DNA from: Amnibacterium sp. CER49
GTDB lineage: Bacteria; Actinomycetota; Actinomycetes; Actinomycetales; Microbacteriaceae
NCBI RefSeq assembly: GCF_029846255.1
Contig: NZ_JARVWQ010000002.1
Coordinates: 1 to 64,000 of the forward strand
Direction of reading: 5' to 3'
DNA length: 64,000 nt
Shown here: positions 24,159-34,039 of the stretch, piece by piece
How the letters are laid out: each line of letters begins with the position of its first letter
Position numbering within the stretch: the first letter of the stretch is position 1
The notes under the pieces: model-generated
What the model saw: the letters and a program-made list of their open reading frames with translations, nothing else
The model's database searches: none
Told to the model about the DNA's origin: nothing
Translations under genes and position numbers: made by a program

Positions 24159-24779
24159 ATGTCGCAGGACCCGATGCTCGGCGCCACGGCCGACGAGATC
24201 CGCGCGGAGGCCGAGGAGGGCCTCCTGCTCGCCGAGTTCGCGACCCGCATGCGCCTGAAGAACCGCATCATCGTCGACACGCTCACCGCCGCCGACGGCG
24301 TGGACGAGGACGCATGGCGCGAGGAGGTGCTGCTGTCGCTCGGGAACCTGCGCGTCGAGGCGGAGCAGTCGGCGCGGCGGATGGAGCGCGAGCGCGACGT
24401 CGCTGCCGGCACAGGCGGCCGGGGCCGCCACGAGCACGACTACCGCACGGTCGACGCACCGATTCTCGAGCGGCGCCGTCTCGTCTACCGCGAGGTCGCC
24501 CGCGGCCTGCTCCGGTGGAGCGCGGACCGCGACCGCGTCGACGCGCTGCTGGCCGCCGCGCGCGCCGATGCCGCCCGCGAGGTGAACGCCGCGCTCGCGG
24601 CGTCGCTCGAACCGGCGCCCAACCGGATCGAGGACGCCGCGGTGCTGCAGGAGCGCCTCCGGCTGCTCACCGACGTCGACCTGCCGGCGCTCGCGGCCGC
24701 CCGGGAGGCGGCGAGCACCGCGTCGCCGCGGCGCGGTCCGCTTCGGCGCATCGCCCGGGCGCTGCGCCGCCGTCGCTGA
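24159..24779 (+). CDS. Conserved-looking hypothetical protein
   Basis: A 206-residue soluble, mostly alpha-helical protein, rich in Ala, Glu and Arg. The N-terminal part [30 protein letters not shown] and the W-containing [21 protein letters not shown] look like coiled helices; the last 20 residues are strongly basic ([16 protein letters not shown]) and may bind nucleic acid or membrane. It has a strong GGAGGGGGG ribosome binding site before ATG 24159. It lies alone between the phosphotransferase and thrS, followed by a short GC hairpin at 24793-24809. I do not recognise a family. Confidence 0.7.
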   Translation: MSQDPMLGATADEIRAEAEEGLLLAEFATRMRLKNRIIVDTLTAADGVDEDAWREEVLLSLGNLRVEAEQSARRMERERDVAAGTGGRGRHEHDYRTVDAPILERRRLVYREVARGLLRWSADRDRVDALLAAARADAAREVNAALAASLEPAPNRIEDAAVLQERLRLLTDVDLPALAAAREAASTASPRRGPLRRIARALRRRR

Positions 24780-24792
24780 CGGCGGCGGAGGG

Positions 24793-24817
24793 GCCGCGGG
24801 ACCCGCGGCGATACAGT
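24793..24817 (+). promoter_or_regulatory. Hairpin then -10 (TACAGT) upstream of thrS
   Basis: A GC palindrome (GCCGCGGG / CCCGCGGC at 24793-24800 and 24802-24809) can end the preceding transcript. Directly after it, TACAGT at 24812-24817 is a TANNNT -10, which would give thrS a leader of about 30 bases. There is no room for a T-box. Confidence 0.5.
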
Positions 24818-24853
24818 GAACCGCTCCCTGGATGTGACGTCGAAAGGCACCTC

Positions 24854-26920
24854 GTGACCGATCCGACCCCGACCGCCGACCGCACCGCCGACGGACCCGA
24901 GGTCGTCACGGGACGCTCGCTGTTCGGCGACGATCGCACCGTCGTCGCCGCGCGCGTCGACGGTGCGCTGTGGGACCTCGACCGGCCCGTGCCCGCCGGC
25001 GCGGTCGTCGAGCCCGTACCGCTGTCGTCGCCCGACGGGCTGTCGATCCTGCGGCACTCCACGGCCCACGTCCTGGCGCAGGCGGTGCAGACCGTCAACC
25101 CCGAGGCGAGGCTCGGCATCGGGCCGCCCATCACCGACGGCTTCTACTACGACTTCGACGTCGACCAGCCCTTCACGCCCGAGGACCTGAAGCGCCTCGC
25201 GAAGGAGATGGAGCGCATCCAGCGCGCCGGGCAGCGCTTCGAGCGCCGCGTCGTCACCGAGGACGAGGCCCGCACGCTCTTCGCCGACGAGCCGTACAAG
25301 CTCGAGCTCATCGGGCTGAAGGGCGGCGGCGACGCCGACAGCGGATCGGGGGAGTCGGTCGAGGTCGGCGGCGGCGAGCTGACCGTCTACGCGAACGTCG
25401 ACCGCAGCACGGGCGAGGTCGTCTGGCAGGACCTCTGCCGCGGGCCGCACGTGCCGAACACCGGCGTGATCCGCAACGGCTGGGCGCTCACCCGTGTGGC
25501 GGCCGCCTACTGGCGGGGCTCGGAGCAGAACGCGCAGCTGCAGCGGATCTACGGCACCGCGTGGCCGAGCAAGGACGAGCTGCGCGAGTACCAGCAGCGG
25601 CTGGAGGAGGCCGCGAAGCGCGACCACCGCAAGCTCGGCGCCGAGCTCGACCTGTTCAGCTTCCCCGACGAGATCGGCTCGGGCCTCGCGGTGTTCCATC
25701 CGAGGGGCGGCATCGTCCGGCAGGAGATGGAGAACTACTCGCGGCGCCGCCACACCGAGGGCGGCTACTCCTTCGTGAACTCGCCGCACATCACGAAGGC
25801 GAACCTCTTCCAGACCTCCGGCCACCTCCAGTGGTTCGCGGAGGGCATGTTCCCGCCGATGCGCCTCGACGAGGAGGTCGACGCGGTGGGCGAGGTGGTG
25901 AAGCCCGGCCAGGACTACTACCTGAAGCCGATGAACTGCCCCTTCCACAACCTGATCTTCCGAGCGCGCGGCCGGAGCTACCGGGAGCTGCCGCTGCGGC
26001 TGTTCGAGTTCGGTTCGGTCTACCGGTACGAGAAGTCGGGCACCCTGCAGGGCCTCACCCGCGTGCGCGGCCTCACCCAGGACGACGCGCACCTCTACTG
26101 CACCCCGGAGCAGCTGAAGCCGGAGCTCACCCGCACGCTGAACTTCGTGCTGGACCTGCTGCGCGACTACGGCCTCGACGACTTCTACCTCGAGCTGTCG
26201 ACGCGGGACGACGGGCCGAAGTTCATGGGCCCGGACGAGCTGTGGGAGACGGCGACCGCCACCCTGGCCGAGGTGGCCGAGGAGTCCGGCCTGCGCCTCG
26301 AGCCCGATCCGGGCGGCGCCGCGTTCTACGGGCCGAAGATCTCCGTCCAGGCGCGGGACGCGATCGGTCGCACCTGGCAGCTGTCGACGATCCAGATCGA
26401 CTTCAACCAGCCCGAGCGGTTCGGTCTCGAGTACACCGGCCCGGACGGCACGAAGCACCGGCCGATCATGATCCATCGCGCCCTCTTCGGCTCGATCGAG
26501 CGGTTCTTCGCCGTGCTGCTCGAGCACTACGCGGGGGCGTTCCCGGTCTGGCTGTCGCCCGTGCAGGTCGTCGGCATCCCGGTCGCGGAGGAGTACGCCG
26601 AGTACCTCGGGGGCGTCGTCGACCGGCTGCGGCGCGAGGGCGTGCGCGCCGACCTCGACGTCTCCGACGACCGGATGCAGAAGAAGATCCGCACCCACAC
26701 GACCGACAAGGTGCCGTTCCTGCTCATCGCGGGCGAGAACGACCGGGCAGCGGGCGCGGTCAGCTTCCGCTTCCGCGACGGCACGACCCGCAACGGCGTC
26801 CCCGTCGACGAGGCCGTCGCCCTCATCACCCGCGCGATCACGAGCCGCATCCAGGTCTCCACCGAGGCCGACCTCGAGCCCGCAGGCGGCGCGGGGGCGG
26901 CGGCCGTGGGGGCCGTGTGA
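24854..26920 (+). CDS. thrS: Threonyl-tRNA synthetase
   Basis: A class II aminoacyl-tRNA synthetase of 688 residues. An N-terminal TGS domain (about 15-65) is followed by the editing/SAD region with [11 protein letters not shown] and RGPHVPNTG, where zinc-type His/Cys residues occur. The catalytic core has motif 2 [28 protein letters not shown] and motif 3 [21 protein letters not shown], and the anticodon-binding domain has [12 protein letters not shown]. The GTG at 24854 has AAAGG seven bases upstream. Its stop is overlapped by the HIT gene (GTGA), the same order as thrS and the Ap4A phosphorylase gene in mycobacteria. Confidence 0.97.
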   Translation: MTDPTPTADRTADGPEVVTGRSLFGDDRTVVAARVDGALWDLDRPVPAGAVVEPVPLSSPDGLSILRHSTAHVLAQAVQTVNPEARLGIGPPITDGFYYDFDVDQPFTPEDLKRLAKEMERIQRAGQRFERRVVTEDEARTLFADEPYKLELIGLKGGGDADSGSGESVEVGGGELTVYANVDRSTGEVVWQDLCRGPHVPNTGVIRNGWALTRVAAAYWRGSEQNAQLQRIYGTAWPSKDELREYQQRLEEAAKRDHRKLGAELDLFSFPDEIGSGLAVFHPRGGIVRQEMENYSRRRHTEGGYSFVNSPHITKANLFQTSGHLQWFAEGMFPPMRLDEEVDAVGEVVKPGQDYYLKPMNCPFHNLIFRARGRSYRELPLRLFEFGSVYRYEKSGTLQGLTRVRGLTQDDAHLYCTPEQLKPELTRTLNFVLDLLRDYGLDDFYLELSTRDDGPKFMGPDELWETATATLAEVAEESGLRLEPDPGGAAFYGPKISVQARDAIGRTWQLSTIQIDFNQPERFGLEYTGPDGTKHRPIMIHRALFGSIERFFAVLLEHYAGAFPVWLSPVQVVGIPVAEEYAEYLGGVVDRLRREGVRADLDVSDDRMQKKIRTHTTDKVPFLLIAGENDRAAGAVSFRFRDGTTRNGVPVDEAVALITRAITSRIQVSTEADLEPAGGAGAAAVGAV

Positions 26921-27495
26921 CCGACGCGGGCGGCGCCTACGGGCCGCACGAGTTCGACGACGTCCCGCGCCTCGACGGCGCGGTCGGGGTGCCCGACGCG
27001 TACCAGCGGCTCTGGGTGCCGCACCGCATCGCCTACATCCACTCGAACCACGACGGCGAGAAGACGCCCGAGGGCGGCTGCCCGTTCTGCGCGGCGCCGG
27101 GCCTGTCCGACGAGGACGCGCTCATCGTGCACCGCGGCGAGCACGCGTTCGTGCTGCTGAACCTCTTCCCGTACAACTCGGGCCACCTGCTCGTCTGCCC
27201 CTACCGGCACGTCGCGCTGCTCGACGAGGCGACGGACGAGGAGACGGGCGAGATCACCGCGCTCACGCAGACCGCGATGCGGGTGCTGCGGGCGGACTCG
27301 AACTGCGACGGCTTCAACATCGGGCTGAACCAGGGCCGGGTCGCGGGCGCCGGCGTCGCGGACCACCTGCACCAGCACGTCGTGCCGCGGTGGGCGAGCG
27401 ACGCGAACTTCTTCCCGATCGTCGCGCAGACGAAGGCGCTCCCGGTGCTGCTCGGCGACACCCGCGACGCGCTCGCCCGCGCCTGGCCCGCCTGA
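26917..27495 (+). CDS. HIT-domain protein, probable Ap4A phosphorylase/hydrolase
   Basis: A 192-residue HIT-family nucleotide hydrolase/transferase. The HIT motif is HLHQHVVP (His-phi-His-phi-His), and the N-terminal CPFCAAP plus [16 protein letters not shown] are typical of actinobacterial Ap4A-degrading HIT proteins encoded beside thrS. Threonyl-tRNA synthetase makes Ap4A as a side product, so clearance of this alarmone-like nucleotide is a coherent role. The GTG overlaps the thrS stop by four bases, so the two are coupled. In mycobacteria a phosphatidylinositol synthase gene follows; here pdxS does. Confidence 0.88.
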   Translation: MTDAGGAYGPHEFDDVPRLDGAVGVPDAYQRLWVPHRIAYIHSNHDGEKTPEGGCPFCAAPGLSDEDALIVHRGEHAFVLLNLFPYNSGHLLVCPYRHVALLDEATDEETGEITALTQTAMRVLRADSNCDGFNIGLNQGRVAGAGVADHLHQHVVPRWASDANFFPIVAQTKALPVLLGDTRDALARAWPA

Positions 27496-27511
27496 CCCCC
27501 GCCGCCCCCCG

Positions 27512-27609
27512 TCGCGGATCCGGAGTTCTCTCGCGGATCCGGAATTCCTGCGCGACGCGCCGCTTCCGTGCGTCCTGCTGCGGCGTGTCGCCGCGTTTCT
27601 CCGGATCCG
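27512..27609 (+). repeat. Direct and inverted GGATCC-centred repeats before pdxS
   Basis: Two adjacent near-identical units of about 19 bases start at 27512 and 27531 with TCGCGGATCCGGA(G/A)TTC. A third, inverted copy CTCCGGATCCG is at 27599-27609 and is exactly complementary to part of the first. They lie between the HIT gene and the pdxS promoter. They could fold as a long stem, bind a regulator, or be a dispersed intergenic repeat. Confidence 0.6.
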
Positions 27610-27632
27610 TGAAGGGGCGTCCGGGGCCGCCG

Positions 27633-27638
27633 TAGACT
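27633..27638 (+). promoter_or_regulatory. Putative -10 (TAGACT) for pdxST
   Basis: TAGACT, 54 bases before the pdxS ATG, matches TANNNT. The same hexamer precedes efp at 55117-55122, so it is probably the local housekeeping promoter type. Confidence 0.5.
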
Positions 27639-27692
27639 GGCTGATCGCTCCGGCGGAGCGCCGGACCTCTTGATGTGCAGCAAGGAACCCTC

Positions 27693-28592
27693 ATGACGGA
27701 CACCACGACCACGGGCGTCGGCACGAGCCGCGTCAAGCGCGGCCTCGCCGAGATGCTGAAGGGCGGCGTCATCATGGACGTCGTCACCGCGGACCAGGCG
27801 AAGATCGCCGAGGACGCCGGTGCCGTCGCCGTCATGGCGCTCGAGCGCGTGCCCGCCGACATCCGCTCGCAGGGGGGCGTGGCGCGCATGAGCGACCCCG
27901 ACCTCATCGCGGGCATCGTCGAGGCGGTCTCCATCCCGGTCATGGCGAAGGCGCGCATCGGCCACTTCGTCGAGGCGCAGGTGCTGCAGTCGCTCGGCGT
28001 CGACTACATCGACGAGTCCGAGGTGCTCTCGCCCGCCGACTACGCGAACCACATCGACAAGTGGCAGTTCACGGTGCCGTTCGTCTGCGGCGCCACGAAC
28101 CTCGGCGAGGCCCTGCGCCGCATCACCGAGGGCGCGGCGATGATCCGTTCGAAGGGCGAGGCCGGCACCGGCGACGTCTCCGAGGCCACCCGCCACATGC
28201 GTCAGATCGCCGGCGAGATCGCGGCGCTCGCCGCGAAGAAGCCCGACGAGCTCTACGTCGCGGCGAAGGAGCTGCAGGCGCCCTACGAGCTCGTCGCCGA
28301 GGTCGCGGCCGCCGGCAAGCTGCCGGTCGTGCTCTTCACCGCGGGCGGCGTCGCGACGCCGGCCGACGCGGCGATGATGATGCAGCTCGGCGCCGACGGC
28401 GTCTTCGTCGGGTCCGGCATCTTCAAGTCGGGCGACCCGGCCAAGCGCGCCGCCGCGATCGTCAAGGCGACCACGTTCTTCGACGACCCGGCCGTCATCG
28501 CGGAGGCGTCCCGCGGCCTCGGCGAGGCGATGGTCGGCATCAACGTCGCCGACGTGCCCGCCCCGCACCGTCTCGCCGAGCGCGGGTGGTAG
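27693..28592 (+). CDS. pdxS: Pyridoxal 5'-phosphate synthase subunit PdxS
   Basis: A 299-residue TIM-barrel synthase that builds PLP from ribose 5-phosphate, glyceraldehyde 3-phosphate and ammonia supplied by PdxT. The near-universal stretches [20 protein letters not shown] (substrate Lys), [14 protein letters not shown] (second active Lys), [13 protein letters not shown] and [15 protein letters not shown] are intact. ATG 27693 is chosen over the upstream GTG because AAGGA lies seven bases before it. pdxT overlaps by seven bases, so the two subunits are made together. Confidence 0.98.
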   Translation: MTDTTTTGVGTSRVKRGLAEMLKGGVIMDVVTADQAKIAEDAGAVAVMALERVPADIRSQGGVARMSDPDLIAGIVEAVSIPVMAKARIGHFVEAQVLQSLGVDYIDESEVLSPADYANHIDKWQFTVPFVCGATNLGEALRRITEGAAMIRSKGEAGTGDVSEATRHMRQIAGEIAALAAKKPDELYVAAKELQAPYELVAEVAAAGKLPVVLFTAGGVATPADAAMMMQLGADGVFVGSGIFKSGDPAKRAAAIVKATTFFDDPAVIAEASRGLGEAMVGINVADVPAPHRLAERGW

Positions 28593-29179
28593 CCGGTCCC
28601 ACCGTCGGGGTCCTCGCACTGCAGGGCGACTTCCGCGAGCACCTCGCCGTGCTCGCGGAGCTCGGCGCGAAGGGGGTGCCCGTCCGCCGCGAGTCCGAGC
28701 TCGACCAGGTCCACGGGCTGATCATCCCCGGCGGTGAGTCCACCGTGATGGACAAGCTGTCGCGCGCCTTCGGGCTCGCCGAGCCGCTCAAGCGCCGCAT
28801 CGGGGACGGGCTGCCCGTCTACGGCACGTGCGCGGGCCTGATCTTCCTCGCCGACACGGTGCTCGACGCGATCGAGGGGCAGCAGACCCTCGGCGGCCTC
28901 GACGTCGCGGTCCGGCGCAACGCGTTCGGCAACCAGCTCGACTCGTTCGAGACCGACCTCGACGTCGACGGCTTCGACGGGCCGCCCGTGCACGCGGCCT
29001 TCATCCGGGCACCCGTGGTCGAGGAGGTGGGGGAGCGGGCGACCGCGATCGCCGCCCTCGACGACGGCCGCGTCGTGGCGGTGCGGCAGGGGAACCTGAT
29101 GGGCACGTCGTTCCACCCCGAGATCACGGGGGAGCTGCGCTTCCACCGGGCCTTCCTCGACGCGGTCGCCGCGGCCTGA
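28586..29179 (+). CDS. pdxT: Pyridoxal 5'-phosphate synthase glutaminase subunit PdxT
   Basis: A class I glutaminase of 197 residues that releases ammonia from glutamine for Pdx[14 protein letters not shown] opens the protein, [12 protein letters not shown] is the oxyanion region, the nucleophilic Cys is in [11 protein letters not shown], and the triad His/Glu are in [12 protein letters not shown] 28586 overlaps the pdxS stop. Downstream, a short direct repeat (CACGCCTGCGT type) and no terminator precede the next gene. Confidence 0.96.
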   Translation: MVAGPTVGVLALQGDFREHLAVLAELGAKGVPVRRESELDQVHGLIIPGGESTVMDKLSRAFGLAEPLKRRIGDGLPVYGTCAGLIFLADTVLDAIEGQQTLGGLDVAVRRNAFGNQLDSFETDLDVDGFDGPPVHAAFIRAPVVEEVGERATAIAALDDGRVVAVRQGNLMGTSFHPEITGELRFHRAFLDAVAAA

Positions 29180-29250
29180 CGCCTGCGTGGCTGCCTCACG
29201 CCTGCGTCGTGGTCCGGGCCGCTCACGGCTGCCCCCGCGAGGATGACCGG

Positions 29251-29877
29251 GTGAGGCTCTACTCGGACTTCTGGGGCGCCCGCGCCTACCAGATCGCCGG
29301 CGACGTCGTCGCGCTGCTCGTCGTGATCGCGGGGATCCTGCTCGGCCGGTCGCTGCACGACGCGATCGCCGGGCTCGAGGACGTCGGCACGCAGGTCGAG
29401 CGCTCGGGCAGCGACTTCTCGTCGACGCTCGGCAGCATCGGCAAGCAGCTCGGCGGGGTGCCGCTCATCGGCGGCGGGATCCGGGCTCCCTTCGACGCAG
29501 CGAGCGGCGCCGGCGCCACGCTCGCCTCCGCGGGTGCGCAGTGGCGGGACGGCGTCGAGCGGGTCGCGACGCTGTCCGGGTGGGCGGTGGTGCTCGGGGT
29601 CCTGCTCGTCGTGCTCGTCGGGTGGGTGCGGCCGCGCCTCGTCGGGGCGGTGCGCCGCGCCGTCGTCGCTCGGCTCGCGGGCTCGGACGCCGACCTCGAG
29701 CTGCTCGCGCTGCGTGCGCTGGCCACCCGCCCGCCGCGCGCGGTCACCCGCGTCGACCCGCACGCCACCGCGGCCTGGCGCCGCGGGGATCCCGACGTCA
29801 TCCGCCGCCTCGCCGCGCTCGAGCTGCGCGCCGCCGGGGTGCGGCTCCGGGAGCGGGAGGGCGTGGCCCGGCCCTGA
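29251..29877 (+). CDS. Two-TM membrane protein of unknown function
   Basis: A 208-residue protein with one hydrophobic segment near the N-terminus (IAGDVVALLVVIAGILLG, residues about 12-30) and one in the middle (WAVVLGVLLVVLVGWV). An extracytoplasmic loop of about 80 residues rich in Gly/Ser lies between them, and a basic cytoplasmic tail follows. The loop SSTLGSIGKQLGGVPLIGGG...FDAASGAGATLA is reminiscent of actinobacterial conserved membrane proteins of unknown role. GTG 29251 has GAGG about ten bases upstream. No partner is obvious. Confidence 0.72.
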   Translation: MRLYSDFWGARAYQIAGDVVALLVVIAGILLGRSLHDAIAGLEDVGTQVERSGSDFSSTLGSIGKQLGGVPLIGGGIRAPFDAASGAGATLASAGAQWRDGVERVATLSGWAVVLGVLLVVLVGWVRPRLVGAVRRAVVARLAGSDADLELLALRALATRPPRAVTRVDPHATAAWRRGDPDVIRRLAALELRAAGVRLREREGVARP

Positions 29878-29994
29878 CGGCACCCGTTCTGGGGGTCGCA
29901 CCCGCGTCCGGGGGGCGGCGCGGCGGCGGGGGCGCCCGCACCAGCGGTCAATACGGTCCGAGGACGCTCTTCCCCCCGAACCCCTGGAGCCCCC

Positions 29995-31332
29995 TTGAAG
30001 AAGTCCGCCCGCATCGCCGCGCTCACCGGGGCGTCCGCAGTCGCGCTCTCCCTGATCGCCGCGCCCGCCTACGCCCTCGCCTCCGACGTCGGCGACGGCG
30101 CCGCCGTCGACCCGAGCGGCTCGACCGCTGTGAGCGTCGGGGCGGCCGATGCCTCGTCGCCGGCGACCGAGGCTCCTGCCGCGTCCGAGCCGGCACCGGC
30201 GGAGTCCTCGTCGGTCGATGTCGAGCCGAGCGAGTCCGCCTCCGAGGTACCCGCCGAGACCCCGGCCGTCCCGGATCCCGCCACGTCCGATTCGGCACCG
30301 GCCGAGTCCTCGTCGGCCGGCGTCGAGTCGAGCGAGTCGGCGTCGTCAGCGCCCGTCGCGCCCCCCTTCGTCCCCGCCCCTCAAGGGTCCGCGCCGACCC
30401 TCCCCGGGACCGTGTCGTTCCCCGGTTCCCTGCCCTGGGACCTGCTGAACTGGGACGACCGCTGCGACAGCCCTCTCTCCTTGCTCAGCCTGGACCTCTG
30501 CTTCCCCTGGGTCGGGTCGATCCAGCCGCAGCCGATCGTCTCCTCGAGCATGCCGGCGATCCCGGATGAGGACGGCTGGATCTTGAACGGGTTGCAACCG
30601 GCCGTCCCCGCGACCACGCCGACCGGTACGCCCAGCGCGACCACCACGCCTGACGCGGCGACCACGGCGTCGCCGGCCGCGACCGCGAAGCCCGCCGTCG
30701 TTCCCGGTCCGGCGGCCTCGACCGTCGCCGTGCACCCCGCGGTGAGCGCGACCCCGGCTTCGCCGAGCCTCTGGCACCTCTCCAAGGACGGCGTCGTGCT
30801 CCACCTCAAGGGCCTGAAGAACACGAAGGTCGACATCGTCTGGAGCGGGAGCCAGAGCGGCGGCCTCTACCGGTCCGGCGTCTCTGTCGGCGCCTCCGGC
30901 ACCCGGGACGTCGTCTTCGCGATGCCCGGCGCCACCGCCGACCGCTACTCGATCTCCGTCTGGGCGTCCGGCGCCGACCCGAGCGTCGCGTCGCCGCTGG
31001 CGAAGACCTCCTTCACGGTCAAGACCAACGCGAACGTCACGTGGGTCGCGACGCACCGCACCGCGACGGGCGAGCAGCTCCGTGTCACGGCGAAGCGCTT
31101 CTCGGCCACGGCGAACGGCGACCGAGGCGGCTGGGTCGGCTGGACCGGCGAGTCCATCGCCTTCCAGGTGAAGACCGCAGCCGGCTGGAAGACCGTCGCC
31201 ACCGACGTCGCCGACAGCAGCGGCGTCGCCGAGGTGACCGTGCCGGTGCACGACGCGCAGCTCCTGCGCGCGGTGGCCGCGAGCACGAGCAGCACCGTCG
31301 GCGACTGGACCGAGCACCGCCTGCACGGCTGA
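29995..31332 (+). CDS. Secreted Ser/Pro/Ala-rich protein with C-terminal beta domain
   Basis: A 445-residue exported protein initiated at TTG 29995 (GGAG seven bases upstream). The signal peptide MKKSARIAALTGASAVALSLIAAP is cleaved near residue 27. Residues about 30-130 are a low-complexity linker with ESS/PAES repeats, 200-255 a second Thr/Pro/Ala linker, and 260-445 a beta-rich domain with Trp/Tyr/Lys (LWHLSKDGVVLHLKGL, VDIVWSGSQSGGLYRSG) that looks Ig-like. No catalytic motif or sortase LPXTG is seen. It resembles wall-exposed adhesin-type proteins. It is monocistronic, ended by the hairpin at 31349. Confidence 0.75.
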   Translation: MKKSARIAALTGASAVALSLIAAPAYALASDVGDGAAVDPSGSTAVSVGAADASSPATEAPAASEPAPAESSSVDVEPSESASEVPAETPAVPDPATSDSAPAESSSAGVESSESASSAPVAPPFVPAPQGSAPTLPGTVSFPGSLPWDLLNWDDRCDSPLSLLSLDLCFPWVGSIQPQPIVSSSMPAIPDEDGWILNGLQPAVPATTPTGTPSATTTPDAATTASPAATAKPAVVPGPAASTVAVHPAVSATPASPSLWHLSKDGVVLHLKGLKNTKVDIVWSGSQSGGLYRSGVSVGASGTRDVVFAMPGATADRYSISVWASGADPSVASPLAKTSFTVKTNANVTWVATHRTATGEQLRVTAKRFSATANGDRGGWVGWTGESIAFQVKTAAGWKTVATDVADSSGVAEVTVPVHDAQLLRAVAASTSSTVGDWTEHRLHG

Positions 31333-31348
31333 TCGGGGTCCTCGAACG

Positions 31349-31379
31349 GCGGCGGCGGTCCCTCCTGGGCCGCCGCCGC
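31349..31379 (+). terminator. Terminator after the secreted protein gene
   Basis: A GC-rich stem of 13 bp with one G-T pair (31349-31361 with 31367-31379), loop CTCCT, located 16 bases after the stop. No T-tract. The yebC promoter begins directly behind it. Confidence 0.8.
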
Positions 31380-31400
31380 TGACCATTGTGGCGCCGCCCG

Positions 31401-31406
31401 TAGAAT
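31401..31406 (+). promoter_or_regulatory. -10 (TAGAAT) of the yebC-ruvC transcript
   Basis: TAGAAT is close to the TATAAT consensus and lies 46 bases before the GTG of yebC. A GAGGAGG ribosome binding site (31441-31447) follows in the leader. Confidence 0.6.
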
Positions 31407-31452
31407 CGTCGGCGGCATTTCCGCATCCGATCCGCTCCCCGAGGAGGTTCAC

Positions 31453-32214
31453 GTGTCCGGGCACTCCAAGTGGGCGACCACCAAGCACAAGAAGGCGGTC
31501 ATCGACGCCCGCCGCGCGAAGTCCTTCGCGAAGCTCATCAAGAACATCGAGGTGGCCGCGAAGATCGGCGGCGCCGACCTCTCCGGCAACCCGACCCTCG
31601 TCGACGCCGTGCAGAAGGCGAAGAAGACCTCGGTGCCGAACGACAACATCGACCGCGCCATCAAGCGCGGCGCCGGCCTCACCGGCGAGTCGATCGACTA
31701 CCAGAACATCACCTACGAGGGCTACGGCCCGAACGGCGTCGCCCTCCTCATCGAGTGCCTCACCGACAACCGCAACCGCGCCGCGGCCGAGGTGCGCACG
31801 GCGATGAGCCGCAACGGCGGCACCATGGCCGACCCGGGTTCGGTCGCCTACAACTTCACCCGCAAGGGCGTCATCCGGGTCGAGAAGACCGACGGGCTCT
31901 CCGAGGACGACGTGCTCGGCGCGGTCCTCGACGCCGGCGTCGAGGACGTCACCGACCGCGGCGAGGGCTTCGAGGTCGTCACAGAGCCGAGCGACCTCGT
32001 CGCCGCCCGGTCCGCCCTGCAGTCGGCGGGTATCGACTACGAGTCCGCCGACGTCGAGTTCGTGCCGGGCGTCAGCGTCGAGATCGACGACGTCGACCTC
32101 GCCCGCCGTGTGCTGCGCCTCGTCGACGCGCTCGAGGACAGCGACGACGTGCAGAACGTCTACGCGAACTTCGAGCTGTCCGGCGAGGTCGAGGCCGCGC
32201 TCGACGAGGAGTAG
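31453..32214 (+). CDS. yebC: YebC/PmpR family DNA-binding regulatory protein
   Basis: A 253-residue TACO1/YebC protein; members act as transcription regulators or, as recently shown for some, in translation through poly-proline stretches. The signature [22 protein letters not shown] at the N-terminus and [24 protein letters not shown] in the middle are textbook. GTG 31453 follows an ideal GAGGAGG. The gene precedes ruvC-ruvA-ruvB, a conserved order in many bacteria, and ruvC begins eight bases after its stop. Confidence 0.96.
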   Translation: MSGHSKWATTKHKKAVIDARRAKSFAKLIKNIEVAAKIGGADLSGNPTLVDAVQKAKKTSVPNDNIDRAIKRGAGLTGESIDYQNITYEGYGPNGVALLIECLTDNRNRAAAEVRTAMSRNGGTMADPGSVAYNFTRKGVIRVEKTDGLSEDDVLGAVLDAGVEDVTDRGEGFEVVTEPSDLVAARSALQSAGIDYESADVEFVPGVSVEIDDVDLARRVLRLVDALEDSDDVQNVYANFELSGEVEAALDEE

Positions 32215-32221
32215 CCGCTCC

Positions 32222-32782
32222 ATGCGGGTCCTCGGGGTCGACCCGGGTCTCACGCGGTGCGGCGTCGGTGTCGTCGACGTCGCCCCCGACCGCACCGCGC
32301 GCCTGGTGCACGTCGAGGTCATCCGCACGTCGCCCGAGCTCGCCCTCGAGCAGCGGCTGCTCACCGTCGGCCGCGCGCTCGCCGTGCTGCTCGACGAGCA
32401 CCGCCCCGAGGCGTTCGCCATCGAGCGGGTGTTCGCGCAGCACAACGTGCGCACGGTGATGGGCATCGCGCAGATCAGCGGCATCGCCCTGCACCTCGCC
32501 GCCGAGCGCGGGCTGCGCGTCGGGCTGCACACCCCGAGCGAGGTGAAGGCGGCCGTCACGGGCTACGGCGCCGCCGACAAGGCGCAGGTCACGGCGATGG
32601 TCACCCGCGTGCTCGGCCTCGAGGTCGCCCCGAAGCCCGCCGACGCGGCGGACGCGCTCGCGATCGCCATCTGCCACGCGTGGCGCGGCGGTCCGGCGTC
32701 CGCGCCGGCAGGGTCCGACGCGGCGATGACGCCGGCGCAGCGCGCGTGGCGCGCGGCGGAGGCCGCGACCCGCGCCCGCTGA
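32222..32782 (+). CDS. ruvC: Holliday junction resolvase RuvC
   Basis: A 186-residue endonuclease that nicks four-way junctions symmetrically during recombinational repair. The acidic residues of the RNase H-like site are D7 (VLGVDPGLT), E in FAIERVF, and DAADALAIA near the C-terminus. The C-terminal extension after ICHAW (about 30 residues, Ala/Arg-rich) is dispensable-looking. The gene is separated from ruvA by a 98-residue hypothetical, which is less usual than ruvC-ruvA-ruvB in direct succession. Confidence 0.96.
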   Translation: MRVLGVDPGLTRCGVGVVDVAPDRTARLVHVEVIRTSPELALEQRLLTVGRALAVLLDEHRPEAFAIERVFAQHNVRTVMGIAQISGIALHLAAERGLRVGLHTPSEVKAAVTGYGAADKAQVTAMVTRVLGLEVAPKPADAADALAIAICHAWRGGPASAPAGSDAAMTPAQRAWRAAEAATRAR

Positions 32783-33064
32783 GGATCCGCCGACGGGCGG
32801 GTACGGCCGTCCCGGGCGGGAGGAGTCGCCCGCATCGGCCGAGGACGCCCGTGCTCACACCGGAGCCGCCCGTCATCCGCGCTGAGGTGCGGTCCGGCGA
32901 CGGATACTGGACCCGGCGCCACTGACGGGAAGCAGCGGCGCCCGGTTGTGACGCGACGCGTGCCTCGGACCGGGAGGCCGGGCGCTCGCACGCGCCCGGC
33001 CGGACTGTCAACGACGTCGGTGAGGCGCTCGCGCATCACGGACCGATCAACGCGGGGGACCGTC

Positions 33065-33361
33065 ATGCCGTCGTATCGAGTCGTCCTGACGCTGGGGCGC
33101 ATCCATCCGGGAGCGAACGCGCAGGCGGTGCTGCCGCGGGCGGCCACCGCCGTCGAGCAGCTCGCGGTCGTCGAGGCGCGGTCGGTCGGCGTCGTGAAGG
33201 GACGCGGTCAGGCGATCGTCCGGTTCGAGGCCGCCGACGACGGCTCCGCGCGTCCCGTCGCGCGGGCCGCGGCCGAGGCGGCCGGCACCGAGGCGGAGAT
33301 CCTCGAGGTGCAGCTGCGGCGCCAAGCGGGGACCCGCTGGTCGCTCGTGGCCGCCGCGTGA
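33065..33361 (+). CDS. Small hypothetical protein between ruvC and ruvA
   Basis: A 98-residue protein beginning MPSYRVVLTLGRIHPGANAQ. It alternates beta strands and helices (YRVVLTLG, VEQLAVVEARSVGVVKG, ILEVQLRRQ) like a small ferredoxin-like fold. GGGGGA upstream may serve as ribosome binding site. The stretch 32783-33064 before it is 282 bases without a gene and shows nothing distinctive. The family is not recognised. It interrupts the usual ruvC-ruvA neighbourhood. Confidence 0.6.
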   Translation: MPSYRVVLTLGRIHPGANAQAVLPRAATAVEQLAVVEARSVGVVKGRGQAIVRFEAADDGSARPVARAAAEAAGTEAEILEVQLRRQAGTRWSLVAAA

Positions 33362-33442
33362 CGCCGGCAGTGCTCGAAGGAGTGTTCGACACGCCGGGCG
33401 TCGCTGTCGGCGGTGTCGTCACCTCCGCCTACCGTTGAGAGC

Positions 33443-34039
33443 ATGATCGCGTCGCTCCGGGGAACCGTGCTCGAGGCGGCCGGGTCGACCCTCGTGGTCG
33501 AGGTCGCCGGCGTGGGCTACGCCGTCACCGTGACGCCGGAGCACGCCCTGTCGGTACGCACCGGCGAGCTGGTGCTCCTGCACACGGCGATGGTCGTCCG
33601 GGAGGACGACATGTCGCTCTTCGGCTTCCAGAACCGCGAGCAGCTCGCCGTGTTCGACCTGCTCCGCGGGGTCACCGGTGTCGGCCCGAAGTCCGCGATC
33701 GGCGTGCTCGCGGCGCTGTCGCCCGCCGAGATCGCGCAGGCCGTGGCCGAGGACGACGACGCGGTCTTCCGCAAGGTGTCCGGCATCGGTCCGAAGACCG
33801 CGAAGCTCATCGTCGTCTCGCTCACGGGCAAGCTCGCGCACGTCCGCTTCGCCGCGCCCGTGCCGGTGCCGGCGTCGCGCGGTGAGGACGTCCTCGTCGC
33901 CCTCGTCGGCCTCGGCTACACCGAGCGGGACGCGAAGGCGGTGGTCGACGACGTGCTCGCCGCGCGTCCAGACGAGCGGCAGACGCCCGTGCTCCTCCGC
34001 GCCGCCCTCGCGCTGCTCGGCCCGCAGGCGGTCCGGTGA
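33443..34039 (+). CDS. ruvA: Holliday junction branch-migration protein RuvA
   Basis: A 198-residue subunit that binds the four-way junction as a tetramer and loads RuvB. It has the N-terminal OB fold ([11 protein letters not shown]), two helix-hairpin-helix motifs ([17 protein letters not shown] and [16 protein letters not shown]), and a short domain III ([16 protein letters not shown]) that contacts RuvB. TACCGT at 33430-33435 is seven bases before the ATG and no ribosome binding site is present, so it may be leaderless with its own promoter, distinct from yebC-ruvC. Confidence 0.96.
   Translation: MIASLRGTVLEAAGSTLVVEVAGVGYAVTVTPEHALSVRTGELVLLHTAMVVREDDMSLFGFQNREQLAVFDLLRGVTGVGPKSAIGVLAALSPAEIAQAVAEDDDAVFRKVSGIGPKTAKLIVVSLTGKLAHVRFAAPVPVPASRGEDVLVALVGLGYTERDAKAVVDDVLAARPDERQTPVLLRAALALLGPQAVR

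Noticed and set aside
24780-24853. T-box riboswitch before thrS
   Set aside because: The leader is too short (about 30 bases after the -10) and lacks a T-box sequence.
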